From NCBI GenBank assembly GCA_029962745.1, contig CM057160.1, positions 102,501 to 166,500 on the forward strand: a DNA stretch of 64,000 nt. The letters run 5' to 3'. Shown piece after piece: positions 43,494 through 55,544 of this stretch; within the stretch, counting starts at the first letter, position 1; each line of letters starts with the position of its first letter. The DNA is from Echinometra lucunter. Taxonomy: Eukaryota; Echinodermata; Echinoidea; Camarodonta; Echinometridae. A program made the translations under genes and the position numbers. A model generated the notes under the pieces. The model saw only the letters and a program-made list of their open reading frames with translations. It was not told the DNA's origin and did no database searches.

Positions 43494-44552
43494 TTAGGGA
43501 ACCAGCTTATTTAATAGAGGGTGCCGACCTGAGCATTTTAACACCTCATTTATCAAAATCGGCCCAAAATTGAGTTGGTCCCACCCAAATAACCAGTTTA
43601 AGCCCAGGCGGGCCCCAGGGGGTTCAAAATCTGCCATGTGGTTTTAAATCTTTTGTATTTTATTTTTTTAATGTATGATTTCTTACATAATCAGGGTCAA
43701 GGAATTCAATAAGAGTGATAAATTTCACTATATGTGAAATTTAGTATTTCATCCCTCAAAACGCCAGGGGGGGGGGGGGGGAGCCCACCCCTTGTCAAAT
43801 TTTTTATGGTACTTTCCAACAACTCAACATTTTGATATGATATTTTGTGATTATTTTCTTTGATCCTTTCTGAACATTTTTATACCAAATTTATGTCAAT
43901 CGCCCATAGAGTACGGCTTTCTGATTACATTTACCATATGCATGTCAGTAAAATTTGCTATTTGTGCGTAGGACTGTGTGTAAACCTACATGTATTTCTG
44001 CATAGGACTGAGTATAAACCTATTCCTATGAAATCAGAAACTTCTGCAAATTATGCAAATACTCTCTGGCCAAATAGCCAAAGCCATGATTTCTTGCATA
44101 AATAAGCATAAATTAATTCATATGAAATAAAATTTAAAAGGTTTGTAAAAACTAATCATAAAGCCTTGTAGATTTTATCATCTTCTACCCTCCTGCAAAT
44201 TGTCATGTTTATAGGGCAAACCATGGCCAAGATCTTAGGAGGCCACAATGCGCCCCCCCCCCCCCCACAAAGAAAATAATGGAAAATTGTCAATTTCACA
44301 TGTAAGGTCTACCCCAAAGTGAATTTAATCATTTTCATTTGATTCTTTGACCTAGAAAACATAGAAATCAATACCAATATCAAGAAAATTACATTTTCTA
44401 TATCAAAATTATCAACAATTTTGACCCAGAAGCGTGATTTTTAGCCTCCCTTCGGACCTCCCTGTAAAAATCAGTTTTTGGCCAATTTTGATTTTAAAAT
44501 GGTGTCAAAATGCTTAGGAGATCATCATCTATCAGATAAGCTGGTTCCCTAA
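43494..44552. mobile_element. inverted-repeat-bounded element, about 1.06 kb
   Basis: The left end TTAGGGAACCAGCTTAT and the right end, the same motif on the minus strand, bound the segment. Inside, 43766-44262 is the uninterrupted version of the repeat that is split at 25193-27272, flanked by a G-run and a C-run. Frames inside are not recognisable proteins. Confidence 0.55.
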
Positions 44553-44616
44553 GGAATTGAAAACATTGACCTTTTTTGACCCCTGTATAGCCCACCACTA
44601 ATTACAGTGTAACTGT

Positions 44617-44843
44617 AAGGCCGCCGCACACGACACGCTTTTCTTGCGATGCGTCTCTTGCGCCTGATGCGTCTGAGCTGAGGCGTGCGATCCAAGCGCA
44701 GGAATTCAACATGTTGAATTCCTGCACTTGTCCTTACGACTGGCTTCAGACTAGCTTGAGCTTGAATTTCTTGGTTGATGACGTCATTTTCAAGCGTAAG
44801 CTGAGCGCAGCGCAAGAAAAACGTGTTGTGTGCGGCGGCCTTT
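44617..44843. mobile_element. palindromic MITE (AAGGCCGCCGCACAC ends)
   Basis: Inverted termini AAGGCCGCCGCACACGACAC on the left and AAGGCCGCCGCACACAACAC on the right (minus strand). The centre contains a perfect 28-bp palindrome at 44698-44725 built on GCAGGAATTCAACA and its complement. CpG-rich, 227 bp, non-coding. Confidence 0.75.
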
Positions 44844-44935
44844 ATAGTGTACCATTCACCAAAAGACATTTTGCTCTTTATGTCAAAGGTTCAATTTCAC
44901 TATACTATATTCAAAATATGAGCTTCAATTACAAA

Positions 44936-45121
44936 CACAATAAAACTACTTTCGAAAAATCAACTTAAGGCAACTTCAGTAGCCATGTATATCACCTTTA
45001 GAAATGTGCGGACTTTACAATGGCTAATTATGTAATCCGAACATGATTTGTGTGGGCAGTACAATAGGCTTTCGAAATTGCACCTGAGTTGCGTTTTAAA
45101 GTAGTTTTTATCGTGTTTACA
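44936..45121. mobile_element. MITE (ATAAAAACTACTTTCGAAA family), copy 1
   Basis: The left end aaacacAATAAAACTACTTTCGAAA and right end AAAGTAGTTTTTATCGTGTTT are inverted. The interior includes CACCTTTAGAAATGTG.GGACTTTACAATGG, which is shared in inverted form with 49503-49699. An isolated end lies at 48710-48737. Confidence 0.65.
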
Positions 45122-45861
45122 GTACTTCTTTCAAAAGAAATTGCCCGTTCAAATGTACTTTCAATAAACATAAAAGTAACTAGGGATTAGACTAGTTGAT
45201 GTACTCGTACGAGCCAGCTCGATTGAGGGCATTTACGGAATCGAACAGTCTTTTGATTCTGTGTGTTGTGATCATAAGTTATCCTTTATTTTCTTCAAAT
45301 GCCTTAACTGTTGACCCTTACAATGCCAGGTAAAGTTGGAGGTGGGAGATTACTAGCTTTACACAAATTATTTTTTTCAGGTGAATGGCACACTCTAAGC
45401 ATTGGGTGATTTAAGTCCAATACTTTTCAAAAGTTAGGATTGGTTAAATGCATGCAATAAAACAGTGTTGCATTTGTATATCTACTATAGAATGAAGCTT
45501 CCAACTGATAATTTTACTACATTAACCATTTTTCTTGCCTCGTTTCGATTTCCAGTTATGCTTTCATCACTTAAGTGAAAATATTAATTATGCCTTGAAT
45601 AACTGTATTCACTTTTTACCTGGTTTCTGAGATAATGTGTAAATGTAATTTGATATAATAATGCCATTAGAATTCCTGTAGTCTTTCCACCATGTCCTTT
45701 CTTTCCTAGATAGTTCAGAAGTGATTTTAATTCCCATAGTGCTGTCAGACATGATTTGACATAGCTCTTATAATTATGACTCCAAATTTGTCTATCCTAC
45801 AAGAATTCCTTGTTGGGGGATTTAGTCAATCGTGCTTCCTCAGCCTGGCCGGAAAATTGTC

Positions 45862-45948
45862 CCCTCCTCCTCCTCCTCCTCCTCCTCCTCCTCCTCCTCC
45901 TCCTCCTCCTCCTCCTCCTCCTCCTCCTCCTCCTCCTCCCCTTCCTCC

Positions 45949-45980
<32 letters not shown>

Positions 45981-46235
45981 TTCCTCCTCCTCCTCCTCCT
46001 CCTCCTCCTCTTCTTCTTTCTTCTTCTTCTTCTTCTTCTTCTTCTTCTTCTTCTTCTTCTTCTTCTTCTTCTTCTTCTTCTTCTTCTTCTTTTTCTTCTT
46101 CTTCTTCTTTTTCTTCTTCTTTTCTTCTTCTTCTTCTTCTTCTTCTTCTTCTTCTTCTCTTCTTCTTTTTCTTCTTCTTCTTCTTCTTCTTCTTCTTCTT
46201 CTTCTTCTTCTTCTTCTTCTTCTTCTTCTTCTTCT

Positions 46236-46274
<39 letters not shown>

Positions 46275-46330
46275 TCCTCTTCCTCTACCTCTTCCTCTTC
46301 CTCTTCCTCTTCCTCTTCTTCTTCCTCTTT
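45862..46330 (+). repeat. (TCC)n-(TTC)n triplet tract, about 470 bp
   Basis: Starts as about 90 bp of CCT/TCC units, passes through mixed TCC/TTC, then more than 230 bp of TTC units, then CTTCCT units. The very long Ser/Phe/Leu/Pro frames across it (to 46366, 46395 and 46532) are artefacts of the repeat. Homopurine-homopyrimidine mirror symmetry. Confidence 0.95.
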
Positions 46331-46338
46331 ATTTTCAG

Positions 46339-46395
46339 AAGTTTGGGAAGCAAAGCCAGACCTTGAAGACCTTGCAGGATATTCTAATGGAATGA
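46339..46395 (+). CDS. hypothetical small terminal exon
   Basis: A textbook acceptor (cctctttattttcag) directly after the TTC tract is followed by an open frame KFGKQSQTLKTLQDILME and TGA at 46393-46395. The peptide is amphipathic. It could be an alternative last exon of the ANKRD6-like gene reached from an internal donor of exon 12 (for example GTAAGT at 40939), but no similarity supports this and it may be chance. Confidence 0.2.
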   Translation, partial: KFGKQSQTLKTLQDILME

Positions 46396-47012
46396 AATTT
46401 CATGACTGTCGTATTTATCATTCGAATCATGGTATTGGTAGCAATGCGCCGTGTACTCAAGCTTTTGTATTCCTTTTAATTTATGGTACTTCAAAGCTTT
46501 CATATTCATACTTCAGTAGTAAGTACTATTAACCATTTGTATATGTGTGATTTTATATTTATGGCAATTTTGTACATATCTATATATAAGATATATCATA
46601 AAAAGAAATTGAAAATCACGATAGGATCAAGAGCGCTTGTTTCCGTCTTATTGATTTTAACATTTTGTAATCATGGTTATTTGAATATTGGAGACTGGGA
46701 TATACTGAAGGCTTATAGAGGCCGATTGATCATTTTGAGGAGAGCATTCTAGTCTATAAGTGCGATGTATGCCTAGAAAGAACTTTTAAGGACTGATGTG
46801 ACATTTGACATGTTTGCAGAAGAGGGAAGAGGAGAGAAGTTTCGTAGAAAATAGTGAGTGGTAGTAGGTAGAGAATGAGGAGGAAAAGAAGAAGAGAGGG
46901 GAAGATTGAGAAAACATGAAGGGGGGCAAAAATGATGGAGAGAGCGATAAGGGTTTTATGGTGGGGACCTAGAAGAGAGATGGTAGGAAATCAGGAGAAA
47001 GACGAGAGAGCA

Positions 47013-47043
<31 letters not shown>

Positions 47044-47068
47044 ACACGAGATACTGAGAGAGAGACCA
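46396..47068. other. non-coding stretch
   Basis: AT-rich then purine-rich (GAGAGA at 47021-47041). No gene recognised. Confidence 0.4.
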
Positions 47069-47203
47069 GGGAGCGTTTCATCAAGAGTCTTGTCAGTGAT
47101 TTTTACCGACAAATTTGCTCTCAGCCAATCAGATGCAAGAATTTCAGTAGCTTATAACAGTTGTCGGTAAAAATCACCGACGAGACACATGATGAAACGC
47201 CCC
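47069..47203. mobile_element. GGAGCGTTTCATGAAA-family MITE, copy 3
   Basis: Left end GGGAGCGTTTCATC, right end GATGAAACGCCCC running into a C-run (47199-47218). Interior CAGCCAATCAGATGCAAG and inverted TTGTCGGTAAAAATCACCGA stems. Confidence 0.75.
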
Positions 47204-48354
47204 CCCCCCCCCCCCCCCGATAGAAAAATTGAGGATGAGTTGCGGCAAAGTGTTGTAGATGATAAACGGCCTTCACTGTTTAATTCTTGTGTGTTTAAAC
47301 AAACGCCTTACACGTAACACGTCTCGTATTGTACGCATTAAAAGCATCCGAAATTTGATACTTCGCTACTTTTAAAAACCTCAGTGCTGTCCTTGTTCTG
47401 AAATGGAGGAACAAAATGCTTAAACAACATCTATATGAGACAAGTGACTATGAAAGTGATTTAGATCAAATTATCCTTAACGCACAAAGCATCTTTTCTT
47501 CCAAAGAGCGAGATAGAAACAAAATAAGAGAATCTTTTTAGTCGAAAGTACGCGACGTAGCCCCTAAAGCTTGATTGCACGTCTAACCTGAGTAGCCTCT
47601 TACATACAAGTACTAGAGCTATTCTTGATCAAGTTTCTTCTTCTTTTTTCAAGGATTTTTTTTTCAAGTATATACATGACAAAGGTGAATTTATACTACC
47701 TCTTAGTGGCATTACGGTGACACTGCGGTTGACAATGCACAGCTTTTCGGTTGCGTGACACTTTTGAGTTTTGTTCTTAGTGGTTACTCTCAAAATTAAC
47801 AAGAGCTTTATTAAAAGGCTCGATTTTAAGAGAAAGGGATGTATGAAGATGAATGTAATAAAAGCAGACGTTTGGTAAAAATAAAACCTTTAAGAGCAGA
47901 GCGAAATCAAAAGAGAGGAAAAAAGAAAATGAAAAAGAAGTGAAAATGGATACACAAATTGATTTTGTTTACTTCTTCAGACCGACCTCTGCAAATACAC
48001 TTTGTGGTTTGAATTCACCATCTCCACTGCTTGGGAAAAATTCACATGTGTGTGTGTGTGTGTTTGTTTTTACAGTGTATGGTCAAAGTGAGCATTTTTT
48101 TTTTTTTTTTTTTTAAAGGGCACTCACAAGGTCCTTTGATACTTTCCAGATGCAAGTTTAGCCGGAGTTTAACTCATGGGTTGCGAATGTACACTATGAA
48201 TGTCTTTCAGAAAAGACGTTGCCGGTTTTACGGTTGTCTCAAGTGCGTTATTACCTAGCCTGCTCTGATCAGTCCCGTGAAGGCAATTCGAGAATATGTC
48301 CATTCATCACAAATTTGAGACATTGATGATTTTTAAGTAAATGTTTCGTGGTCT
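47204..48354. other. non-coding stretch
   Basis: A TG repeat at 48045-48062 and a T-run at 48097-48115. No exon or repeat family recognised. Confidence 0.35.
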
Positions 48355-48500
48355 ATAGTGGATACGTTGTCGGGCTATAGATCACATGGTGAGTGGTCCG
48401 AGTCCCTCTGCGCCATTAATGTCCTTTGGCAAGAGATTTGCCACTCTGCACGAAGGTGTATATTGGGTACCTGCTAGGATCTTGTTCCCTGTATACTTCG
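48355..48500 (+). mobile_element. possible degraded tRNA-derived SINE
   Basis: Starts with a box A-like segment (GTCTATAGTGGATACG) and, about 35 bp on, a box B-like segment (GGTCCGAGTCCC), followed by AATGTCCTTTGGCAAGAGATTTGCCACTC-type body. It is too diverged for a functional tRNA. Confidence 0.35.
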
Positions 48501-48623
48501 GGTAGGCTAAGCTAAATCTGGGGTCGTAGTTTTAGGGGTCGTAATATCCTCTCGGATGGATATGTGCGCAATATTGATACAGTATTTTTGTTAATAGTTG
48601 TGGTGATGGTGGTGGTGGTGATG

Positions 48624-48626
<3 letters not shown>

Positions 48627-48689
<63 letters not shown>

Positions 48690-48690
48690 A
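48627..48690 (+). repeat. (GTA)n microsatellite
   Basis: About 21 uninterrupted GTA units, preceded by GGT/GAT units. The poly-Thr and poly-Leu minus-strand frames are artefacts of it. Confidence 0.95.
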
Positions 48691-49502
48691 ACATAATGAA
48701 AATAAAAACACGATAAAAACTACTTTCGAAAAATCAGGGGCCAACTGTTACAGGACGTGATATATCATAGAGTTTTTGAGTTTACAAAGAACCCCCAAAA
48801 GCCTTCTTAATTCTTTTCTTTTCTTTAAAAAAATATATATATTCATGTATTTATATGATGTTTTCATTATCATTATGATTATTGTTTTCCTTGGTTTTTT
48901 TTTCTTTTATTCTATGCTTGGTTATCAGAAAGTTTCAGATGTGCCCCCCCCCCCCCCACCCCGCCTCAACAGTTCAAAGCACCGATTTCCGATCATGCAC
49001 ATGTCACTAAACAGACTCGAAGTAAATACATCAGCAGAAAACAAAGTAAATCGTCAATACAAACAGGCGATGTTTTTCTTTCATTTAATTTAGCCAGATT
49101 ACTGGCATAATGTGTCTCACATTCTTATATTCACCTTCTTTACAGAAAATAAAGTCATCATAGTTCAACAATTCTTCTCGATCAGAGAAAAAGAAACTTT
49201 TGATTTTAAGAAAAAAAAATCTTTTTAAGATTAAGCTGACACACGAAAGAATCGAAGACACTTATTCGATGATTTTCACAAAACCATAGTCACAATGATG
49301 AAGGAAGAAAAACAAAACAAAAAATATATACATATACAAAACAAGCGTGCGGTTGTCCAGACCAAATATTTCCATTGGCTTGGGCGACACTCAATACTCA
49401 GGAAAAATCTTATTTACATATTGCATTTTCTTCGTTTATACAAGAGGAAGCTTGTGGTGAAGGCACTTCTACAGCCTGAAATCAAATATCTCACGAAATA
49501 TT

Positions 49503-49699
49503 AGCAACACGATAAAAACTGCTTTCGAAAAATCAATTCAAGTGCAATTTCTGAAGCCTGTTTTACTGCTCGTACGAATTATGTTTTGATTACGTAATAA
49601 ACCATTGTAAAGACCTCACATTTCTAAAGGTGATAGACAGGGCTATTGAAGGTACTTTAAGTTGATATTTCGAAAGTAGTTTTTATCGTGTTTACCATC
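49503..49699. mobile_element. MITE (ATAAAAACTACTTTCGAAA family), copy 2
   Basis: Left end AACACGATAAAAACTGCTTT and right end TTTCGAAAGTAGTTTTTATC followed by GTGTTTACC are inverted repeats. The interior is related, in inverted orientation, to 44936-45121. Confidence 0.7.
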
Positions 49700-51550
49700 A
49701 AAAGAAAAAAAATTGTTTTGTTATAGAAAGGCCTCTGAAGTATGTTCGTGCAACTTTTAAGCATTCATTTCATGAATTCTAATCAGTTCTTAGGAAATAA
49801 CACAGTCTTAACGATCTAAATTTCTCATACTGAAGAATTAAAAAGGAAAACTCTGAACTTTTAATCCACCATACTTTTCTATTCAAATATTCCACATGAA
49901 AATAGAATATATCGTAATCTTTGCATAACTTGCTTCTCCTACTAAGTCATCCAGCATGTAAAGGTGCAAGTGGTTGATTGTATAATATCTTAACACTAGA
50001 CTTTGAAAGATATCTAAATTTCTCCGCATTGTATTTTCCTAGACACCAAAGGGCATTTCAGTAGGCAGGACGCATCATTAGATTAAGATAAGACGCAGAT
50101 AAGATGCAATAAAAGGCAGATAAGTATATAGCAGATTAGTATCCTGAATAATATTGTTTTCTGTTTTTCTGTTTTCAGGAAAATAAATTTTGAATGATAT
50201 AGCACTTGTTGCGTGAAAAGGCTTCATATAAATTCAACTCATTCACCGAGTGAGGAATGCTTATTCGTAATTTGTCTTTGGATGCAACTTTTGATGCCGG
50301 GGGGGGGGGGCTACAACATTCAAAATTCATTCTTTACTACAAAATGTAAAGCCACTGTGTACGGAAACAGGGTGGTCCCTGTCTTAGACCTAATTAAAAA
50401 GTTCAGTAGACAATAGCTTAAGTCACATTGCGGTTCATAGTGATATGGATTATACACAGAAAATTATTCAAGTTTTACGATAAGTATAATATAATCATAA
50501 AGAGAACTGGAATGATTATAAAGGCGCAGAATGGAAGATAATCTTTGGTCATTGCAAAAAGTTACAAGGCACAATTATATACGAGAAAGGCAAATTAGGA
50601 TATCTATTTCCTCTGAGTCACAAATCAACAGACAACAATTATCACAGTAGACTCGTATTTCATTTTACTTCCTCAAAAAAAGACTCGAGAAAGAATCCTT
50701 TCTAATCATGTTAATAGATCATGCATGTCATGGGTTAAAATTCACGTCACTTATAGCGAACTCGTCTCCTCAAAAAGCATCAGTCCGTGGACTAAAACTC
50801 AAAAGCACAGAGGCGTCAGCACAAGAAAAACAGAAGAAAATAGGAAAATATATGAAAGAAATTACTCAGTCCGACTTATTCAAAAGTATACAATCTATAT
50901 CCAGAATAATATCCAAAGTTCTTTGAAAGCACAAAGAGACGTTAGATCACAACATGATAATGTCCTATACACGTGATACAAGAACAGATTATCATAATTA
51001 CAAAAAAGTACTATCTGGAAATAGTGGAATGTTTCAATGGCTTACACGATGGTCTGCTTACTTTAATTCCATACAGTCATTATAACCATATACCATAGAA
51101 TAATTTTCAAATATTGATGGTACCACCCTTGGGCCAGGAGCTGACACAGACTAAAATTCGGAAGGGGAATTCTAAAGAGACCGTCTCACTCATCAACGGG
51201 CCTTAGCCCCTTAAATCAAGCCGTCCCTTCCCCCTTATAGGCCAGAATGTGGAGAGGCTCGCGAGGGGATCTACCCAAATTCCCCATGGCCAACGCCCTG
51301 GCTTTGACGATGGGGTAATCATTATTATATCGCGCCAATAAGCATGGCATAAAATTTCTTTAATGCTCTTGTGTTGTATAATATTCAGGTGCAAATTGGT
51401 GGCATTAGAATAATGCTGAGATCTCTTCTCGCTCACAATGCTTTTTTTATTGAATGTTTTCCCAAAAGAAAGAAAATACATCATGATTCCCGACTATACA
51501 ATTTAGTAAGTGGCGGGAAAAACCCTAGACTAGAATGTTATGACATTAAC
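49700..51550. other. non-coding stretch
   Basis: AT-rich intergenic DNA. A G-run lies at 50300-50309. The frames at 50708-50976 and 51203-51484 show no recognised domain and have no splice or codon support. Confidence 0.4.
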
Positions 51551-51556
51551 CTGTCG

Positions 51557-51788
51557 AGGAGGTGTTGTGGCTCAGTGGTAGAGCAGTGGTCTCAATCGTA
51601 ACCGGGAGTACCCGGGTTCGAAACCACGTTGATGTGCTAATGACCTTTGGTAGGGTATATATTAATCCTCATTACCAAGTCCTTCGGAGGGGACTTAGAG
51701 CCGTCGGTTGCTTACTAACGAGCATACACATGCTTTCTTAGCAGTCAGGTAAAATAACTAACCATTTAACCATTTAACTATTTAACTA
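51557..51788 (+). mobile_element. tRNA-derived SINE, different family
   Basis: Box A-like TGGCTCAGTGGTAGAGC at 51568 and box B-like GGTTCGAAACC at 51615-51625 define the tRNA-related head. A body with CTTCGGAGGGGACTTAGAGC follows, and the 3' tail is a short tandem repeat of ACCATTTA/ACTATTTA. The tRNA part lacks a proper acceptor stem, so this is a retroposon and not a tRNA gene. Confidence 0.75.
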
Positions 51789-51849
51789 ATGAATTCTCTC
51801 ATTTTCATAGACTTAAAAGTGGAGTCAAGTAGCCAACGGGTTAACTGGA

Positions 51850-52151
51850 CACCAGTGGGGTGTTTCACAAAGATTAAGATTGACTTAAATCGCACTTAAC
51901 TATGGCTGGCCATTCATGCCATTGTTTTCTTTCACCATGGATCTCTCAAAATATTTGCAAATCATGGTCACAAATCTGCAGAACTGACACATTTTTTGAA
52001 GTTCATTGATGAAAAAAACGAAAATTGTAAATTCTTGAAATTTGTGACCATGATTTGCACATCCCTTGAGAGACCGATGGTGAAAGCAAACAGTGGCATG
52101 AATGGCCTGCCATAGTTAAGAGCGATTTGAGTCAGTCTTTGTGAAACACCC
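51850..52151. mobile_element. palindromic MITE (GGGGTGTTTCACAAAG ends)
   Basis: Left GTGGGGTGTTTCACAAAGA and right TCTTTGTGAAACACCC are inverted, and pairing continues through GACTTAAATCGC/GCGATTTGAGTC, TTAACTATGGC/GCCATAGTTAA and a long inner stem. ACCAG flanks both sides (51845-51849, 52152-52156), a candidate 5-bp duplication. About 302 bp, non-coding. Confidence 0.75.
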
Positions 52152-52932
52152 ACCAGACATGCCAGGGAGCCGCCGTAAGGGTAGCAACTCTAGAATAAGT
52201 TTCTCAGTAAATGAAGAAATATGTCGCTCTCTTATGTGGAAATCTGTGAGGTTTCTTCCTTTCGATATCTGGATAAGTTTATATTTCGGAAATTGAGGGT
52301 TATGTGACCTTGATTTCTTATTCTTAATCAACGATTACAATTACGTAAAATCTCATATTTCATAAAGTGCATTCTGGGTGCACGGTTGTACATAACATAA
52401 CGGAAATAAAACTTAGGATAGTCAAATACATCAAATCAGGTATTTGGATTTTTGTTTTCATGACGTGAACAGTTAACTTTAAATGATGGGTAATTCGTCA
52501 AAGTTCATATCTGTTGCAGTGAGAACTTAAGCATTGTGGTTCAGCTATCCAAATCGCATTTTGAACGCTGAATTTTTCTCTTTTCCCATGGATTTCATGC
52601 CATCATGTTCCACCTCCGAATCTAAAAGCTCAATAAAAACGTTGTTGTTGTTGTTGTTTAGTTTGGTGCTACGTTCTGTAAGTCCGCGTATGTTGATGTA
52701 TATAACAAATTTAGAGATATTCTATTCCTAAACCAGGTTAGTTCCTTCTTGCAAATAGGCGTTCGGTAAGCGGGACGCGGTCGAAAGAGGCAGAACGTCG
52801 GCGACAGCATGCTCATGTTTACGTTTCTGATAGCTTCCTCTGTACGAGTTACCCAAAATCATGCTCCTCTGCGAAAAGACGCCACAAGAAGGCACTACAG
52901 AAGCCAAACGACGACGGCACAGCGTCAAGTTT

Positions 52933-53180
52933 CTAAAAGTTCTCGTTCTTGTATAGATCTGTGAGTAGGGTATGGAAGGGCGTCGATCCTACAGCTTTCC
53001 TGAAGAAGATCTGTTCTAAGGTGGTAGGTCGGATGGCCCTCACACTTGGTAGGAGAAGAAGGAGCTTGCCGAACCGATAGGGTTGTGACGGGTGCCGTAC
53101 GGTAATGTACTTGCTTAGCGCCAGCTGAGACTGATCTTGGAGAGTCACGATGGACGACGTTTCTTTGATGCCGCCGATAT
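52933..53180 (-). CDS. NR2E1: NR2E1-like last exon (LBD helices to AF-2, stop)
   Basis: 248 nt. Acceptor cc atatccag (minus strand); the first two bases complete an Asp codon. Encodes IGGIKETSSIVTLQDQSQLA through RFGKLLLLLP to LYKNENF, stop TAG at 52935-52933. Matches the TLX C-terminal exon. Confidence 0.9.
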
Positions 53181-54125
53181 CTGGATATGGCAAGAAGCAG
53201 AAGAGGAAACGCCTTTCAATTATTGAGCACTACACAAAAATGTGAACAATGACGCTATACGCCATTTGCATACAGGATTACAAACATAAGAATAATAAGA
53301 CTGTATTATTACATCGTGGAGGATGTATCATTAACCCCTTACTTTAAACTATTTGCACACACATTTAGATGATTGATGCCAAAAAGTGAGGAGCACTGTA
53401 CAGCTCCGTGACCACTACTACATGAACTCCCTCTAGGAAAGTAATATGTGATGTCTGTATGGAAATGTCACTGCCAGTGTCTATATTCGCTTTCTATTTT
53501 TCTTGGAGAACCATTTTAGAACGGTTTCACTGTGTTTGTGACCCCCATTTATTAAAGGAAAAATCAATTCTTTCTTGGTGTTCTCAGTCACCTTCAGGTT
53601 GATTGATATCATTGCTTATCAAAAAATAATAATAATTGACAGATGGTAATGAATCTGATCTATGCATGATATTCCAATCATTTGTCATAATTGGAGGGTG
53701 TGGGCAATTTTGTTTGCAAAGAGATTTTCTTTGAGAACACTTCACTCCATCACTCACCTGTCTTAAAGATGACAATGCCCTTTAAGCAGGCATATTCTGT
53801 TGCATCTACGTTGAGCTGCCTGAACTTGGCGATCAGTTCTTGTAATACTCGTAATTCACTTGAAATGGCCGCTAGCTTCTCGGCTGGTGTTGTGTCAGGT
53901 TTCATACCTGGAAAACGGGACAAAGATAAAGAAAGGTTAACGTTTTGATTCAGATCAGCTTATATTGATTATTACGGCCCACCTTTTCAAGCATCGAAGA
54001 AAGCAGTCTATGGGTAGGTAAACAATTAAGAATGTCAGCAAAATTTGGATTAGGTTTTAAATGATGACGATAATGGCATTGAGCTTGACGACGATGATGG
54101 TGATGATGCTAGTGATCATGATTCT

Positions 54126-54156
<31 letters not shown>

Positions 54157-55410
54157 ACACTGATAATACGGATTAAAAATTTTTTTTTAAAGAAAAACAA
54201 AATAAAACTTACCTGCCGAAGTCATAAGACCAGGTCCATCTACCGTCATCTGCCACTGCGCTGCTCCCAAGATGAATAATTCCCTCCATCCCTCCTCCAG
54301 TAACGTGAGCTACAAAAGATGGCATCAGCAAAACAGTGAAATGAAATACATATAGCAATATTCTAACGGCAACTGCAAATTTTAGTGTCATTCACTGCTG
54401 TCTTTGAATACTACAAAACTTGTCCAAAATCTCAAAATTAGTTCCCGGTACGGTTTGAATGTCTGAATTTTTCAGAGCACAATAATCAAAAGTTAGACTT
54501 GTGTTAATATTTTTCTGACATTGTCCATTGATACTAACTAACGAATCTGAAAGTATGAATATTAAAGATAATCAATTCAGAATGAATATTTAACAATACT
54601 CTGTTGGGGCACACCTAAAATAACAACCTTTGGTTGATCAGCACTGATCTAGATTTCACCAAGGAAGACGATTAGGTTATCCTTTCAAATTGTCATTATT
54701 ATTATTATTATTACGTCGCATGTTAGAAAAAAGATGTTAATGTTTGGTCTTGGAGAGCTCTCTAAACTTTATATATCTCTCGTTGCTTTTATTTCAAACC
54801 ATTAGAAAGTAACACATTAGAGAGAACAGTTTTGAAAAATATGAAAGTATAGAAAGAAAGGCATCATAATCTGAAAGTTGTGAATGAGTGTACTTTTTGA
54901 ACTTATGATTACCTCTAGTATTTTTTAAAGCTAATATGTTATCACTCGAAACTCACAAAGTTATTTTTTGTTATCTATCTCGTGCGGTTTAATTCAAAAC
55001 TACTTACTTTCAATTCGGTATTAAAACTAGGCATTTCCAAGATTAACATGTTCAAAAGAGAAAATTAAGTCCACTAACAATGTCGTGTATTATTAGATAA
55101 CTTTAATTCATTATCTACATGCGTTTCGCTTTTTGTCTTCTGATTCCTTCACTATTTCTTCCTCCCTTCCCTTCTCCTCCCCCTTTTTCTGTTTCTTTTT
55201 ACCTGGTTTCTTTTCTTTTTCTTCCTTTATTTTCTTCCTCATCTTTTCTATTTTCTTCCCCCTTGTTCTTGTTCTTAATTCCTCTTTATTAAGTTATGTA
55301 ATGGATTTTCAGTTTTTATGTATTTGAATTAAAATGTACTATTTATATGTATCAGAATTGAAATGTACTATTTTGCATGTGAATAATCCAACCTTTATGG
55401 TTCCAATAAA

Positions 55411-55498
<88 letters not shown>

Positions 55499-55509
55499 TA
55501 ATAATAATG

Positions 55510-55544
<35 letters not shown>

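Noticed and set aside
45776..46532. Three long open frames rich in Ser, Phe, Leu and Pro
   Set aside because: They are translations of the (TCC)n-(TTC)n tract in three frames and encode no real protein.
50708..50976. Two overlapping plus-strand frames as a small gene
   Set aside because: No domain, no splice sites consistent with extension and ordinary AT-rich composition.
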